DNA of 9,684 nt from an uncultured Pseudomonadota bacterium (GTDB taxonomy: Bacteria > Pseudomonadota > Gammaproteobacteria > Burkholderiales > Usitatibacteraceae), in NCBI GenBank assembly GCA_946885905.1, contig CAMPHL010000053.1:1-9684 (forward strand), in the 5' to 3' direction. A model generated the notes under the pieces. That model saw only the letters and a list, made by a program, of their open reading frames with translations, was not told the DNA's origin and ran no database searches. Shown here piece after piece: positions 7,886 through 9,684 of this stretch (position 1 is its first letter; each line of letters starts with the position of its first letter). The translations under genes and the position numbers were made by a program.

Positions 7886-9204
7886 CCGATCGTCTTGGGC
7901 AGCCAGGTCGCGATCTGGGGGAAGAAATACATGACCACGACCGCGATGACCTGCATGAGCACGAAGGGAATCACCCCCACGTAGATGTCCCGGGTCTTGA
8001 CTCCGGGCGGGGCGACGCCCCTCAGGAAGAAGAGCGCCCAGCCGAAGGGCGGCGTGAGGAACGAGGTCTGCAGGTTCACGCAGATGAGCATCGCGAGCCA
8101 GACGAGGTCCACGTTCTGCGAGACGAAGACGGGCAGGAAGAGCGGCACCGCGATGTAGCTGATCTCGACCCACTCGATGAAGAAGCCGAGCACGAAGATG
8201 AGCAGCATGAGGAACCAGATGTCGGCCGCGAGCCCGCCGGGCAGGAATTCGAACAGGGCCGACACGAGCCCCTCGCCGTGCAGGCCCCGGAACGCCAGCG
8301 AGAACACCTGCGCGCAGATGAGGATGAACATCACCATCGCGGTGATGCGCGCCGTCGCCTCGCAGGTCTCGCGCAGCACCTTCCACGACATGCGGCCCGC
8401 GAATCCCGTCACCAGGATCGCGCCCAGCGCGCCCATCGAGGCGGCCTCGGTCGGCGCGGCGATGCCGCCGATGATCGAACCGAGCACCGAGAGCACGAGC
8501 GCCACCGGCGGCACCACCACCTTGAAGAAGCGGATCCAGAGCTCGCGCCTCGAGACCGCGTCACGCTCCTCGCGCGGGATGGGCGGCACCCAATGCGGCT
8601 TCACGATGCCGAGGACCACGATGTAGGTGCAATAGAGCGCCGCGAGCAGCAGCCCCGGCATCACGGCCGCGGCGAAGAGCGTGCCCACGGAAAGCTGCAG
8701 GATGTCCGAAAGGAGGATCAGGATGAGCGACGGCGGGATGATCTGGCCGAGCGTGCCCGAGGCGCAGATCGCGCCGCACGCCGTACCGGGGTTGTAGCCG
8801 CGCTTGAGCAGCGTGGGCAGCGTGAGCAGGCCCAGCGTGATCACGGTGGCCCCGACGATCCCGGTGGTGGCGCCCATGAGCACACCCACCCCGATGATCC
8901 CGAGCGCCATGCCGCCACGCAGGCCTCCCGCGAGGTGGCCCACCACGTCCAGCAGGTCGTCCGCGAGCCGCGACTTCTCCAGCATCACGCCCATGAAGAC
9001 GAAGAGCGGGATGGCGAGCCACTGGTAGTTGGCCACCACGCCGTAGATGCGAGCGGGCAGCAGGTTGAAGAGCGTCGTGCCGAAGCCGAGGAAGCCGAAC
9101 GTGAAGCCCACGGTGGCGAGCGTGAGCGCGACCGGGATGCCCGCGATCAGCAGCGCGAAGAACGCGACCAGCATGCCGATGCACAGCCACTCCATGCCGC
9201 TCAT
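7879..9204 (-). CDS. dctM: TRAP transporter large permease, DctM-like
   Basis: This 441-residue inner-membrane protein is the ion-coupled transport subunit of a tripartite ATP-independent periplasmic transporter, which moves organic acids or related solutes using the sodium gradient. It is hydrophobic throughout, with about a dozen helix segments. Conserved stretches are VANYQWLAIPLFVFMGVMLEKS (57-78, where the typical pattern is an IPLF followed by a small-residue helix), ASGTLGQIIPPS (148-159), GIAAPTEAASMGALGA (247-262) and SFLTPPFGWALFFL (381-394). Length and order fit DctM. The start is ATG at 9204, overlapping the small permease stop by four bases (ATGA), with a strong GGGAGG seven bases upstream; the longer open frame to 9549 is not used. 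The sequence style resembles the mannitol/chloroaromatic (FcbT3-like) TRAP branch, which is an impression. The stop overlaps the GGT start. Confidence 0.95.
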   Translation of the reverse strand: MSGMEWLCIGMLVAFFALLIAGIPVALTLATVGFTFGFLGFGTTLFNLLPARIYGVVANYQWLAIPLFVFMGVMLEKSRLADDLLDVVGHLAGGLRGGMALGIIGVGVLMGATTGIVGATVITLGLLTLPTLLKRGYNPGTACGAICASGTLGQIIPPSLILILLSDILQLSVGTLFAAAVMPGLLLAALYCTYIVVLGIVKPHWVPPIPREERDAVSRRELWIRFFKVVVPPVALVLSVLGSIIGGIAAPTEAASMGALGAILVTGFAGRMSWKVLRETCEATARITAMVMFILICAQVFSLAFRGLHGEGLVSALFEFLPGGLAADIWFLMLLIFVLGFFIEWVEISYIAVPLFLPVFVSQNVDLVWLAMLICVNLQTSFLTPPFGWALFFLRGVAPPGVKTRDIYVGVIPFVLMQVIAVVVMYFFPQIATWLPKTIGW

Positions 9205-9684
9205 GCGCGCGCCTCCCGCGCCCGCAGGATGCCCTTCGCGATCTCCGCCACGCTCTGCAAGCCGAGGAGGACGAAGCCGGCCGGGATCATGGCCTTCAGC
9301 ACCCAGCGGTGGGTGAGCCCGCCGGGATCGGCGGACTGCTCGTCGATCACGTACGCCTGCTGCACGTACTTGATCGAGAACCAGATGGCCAGCGCCGAGA
9401 TCGCCAGGCACAGGACGGCGGCGGCCAGGTTCACCATCGCCTGCGTGCGCGGCGAGTAGCGCGCGAAAAGGACGTCGACGCGGACGTGCTCGCCTTGCTG
9501 GTACGCATAGGCGACCGAGAACATGATGAGCGGCACCAGCAGGTGCCACTCGAGCTCCTGCGACCAGACCGAGCCGTAGCTGAAGAGGTACCTCAGCACG
9601 ACGTTGGTCGCCATGAGGAGCACGATGGCGAGGGCGAGCATGCGCGCGACGATCCGGCGAAGAAGCTTCTCTGTGTGCGCCTCG
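9201..9684 (-). CDS. dctQ: TRAP transporter small permease, DctQ-like (5' end outside window)
   Basis: This is the small membrane subunit that pairs with DctM, with four helices. Helices lie near the visible start (MLALAIVLLMATNVVLRYLF), then WHLLVPLIMFSVAYAYQQ, then the AAAVLCLAISALAIWF region, and finally AMIPAGFVLLGLQSVAEIA. The family signature YQQGEHVRVDVLFARYSPR sits in the middle, and SQELEWHL recalls the FcbT2-like branch. An ATG at 9641 would give 146 residues, but the frame stays open upstream to the edge and reads EAHTEKLLRRIVAR before that Met, a typical basic, amphipathic DctQ N-terminus. The true start therefore lies beyond base 9684, and 160 residues are visible. The stop overlaps the DctM-like ATG by four bases. 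The periplasmic binding subunit (DctP) is not in the window and may lie just beyond the right edge. Confidence 0.92.
   Translation of the reverse strand, partial: EAHTEKLLRRIVARMLALAIVLLMATNVVLRYLFSYGSVWSQELEWHLLVPLIMFSVAYAYQQGEHVRVDVLFARYSPRTQAMVNLAAAVLCLAISALAIWFSIKYVQQAYVIDEQSADPGGLTHRWVLKAMIPAGFVLLGLQSVAEIAKGILRAREARA

Noticed and set aside
6305..8386. A 693-residue version of the GGT-family protein starting at 8386
   Set aside because: The extra 167 residues overlap the TRAP permease coding region and have Arg/His-rich shadow composition. GGT homology begins right after the ATG at 7885.
7873..9459. A 528-codon plus-strand open frame opposite the TRAP genes
   Set aside because: It is a charged, low-complexity translation of the complement of hydrophobic TRAP permease codons; there is no ribosome site or domain.
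7879..9549. A 556-residue version of the TRAP large permease
   Set aside because: The extension overlaps the DctQ-like gene and lacks family sequence; ATG 9204 has a GGGAGG ribosome site and gives the normal DctM length.

Overview
The window looks like a stretch of chromosome from a high-GC Gram-negative proteobacterium, most likely a betaproteobacterium of the Burkholderiales type. This rests on the very high GC, the strong third-position GC bias (which also creates very long antisense open frames), a periplasmic solute-binding protein without a lipobox, and a TRAP transporter next to a Dpp-type ABC importer. The taxonomic call is inference from style, not from a marker gene.

Layout: bases 1-527 hold the 3' half of a plus-strand metallophosphoesterase of the YkuE/YaeI type, cut by the left edge. 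Everything from base 542 to the right edge is on the minus strand and packed head to tail. In transcription order (right to left) it is: TRAP small permease (dctQ-like, cut by the right edge), TRAP large permease (dctM-like), a gamma-glutamyltransferase-family protein, then a full Dpp/Opp-type peptide ABC importer (substrate-binding protein, two permeases, two ATPases), and last a 77-residue two-helix membrane protein. Junctions are 4-bp overlap, 7-bp overlap, 62 bp, 21 bp, 16 bp, 0 bp, 37 bp and 4-bp overlap, so this is probably one operon or two abutting ones. The 62-bp gap before the binding protein is the only place with room for a separate signal. No stretch over 300 bases lacks a gene, and no RNA gene, mobile element or CRISPR array was seen.

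How the genes may work together: the ABC importer would bring a peptide-like or gamma-glutamyl compound into the cytoplasm. The GGT-family enzyme has no signal peptide and could hydrolyse it there. The TRAP pair would import an organic acid whose binding protein is not in the window. The substrate link is inference.

The most notable observation is that the second ATPase gene (dppF-like) is open along its whole length except for one in-frame TGA exactly at the Cys codon of its Walker A motif. It is either a one-base nonsense mutation, a sequencing or assembly error, or, much less likely, a recoded codon. I see no clearly new biological system; the rest is a well-formed but ordinary uptake and catabolism locus.
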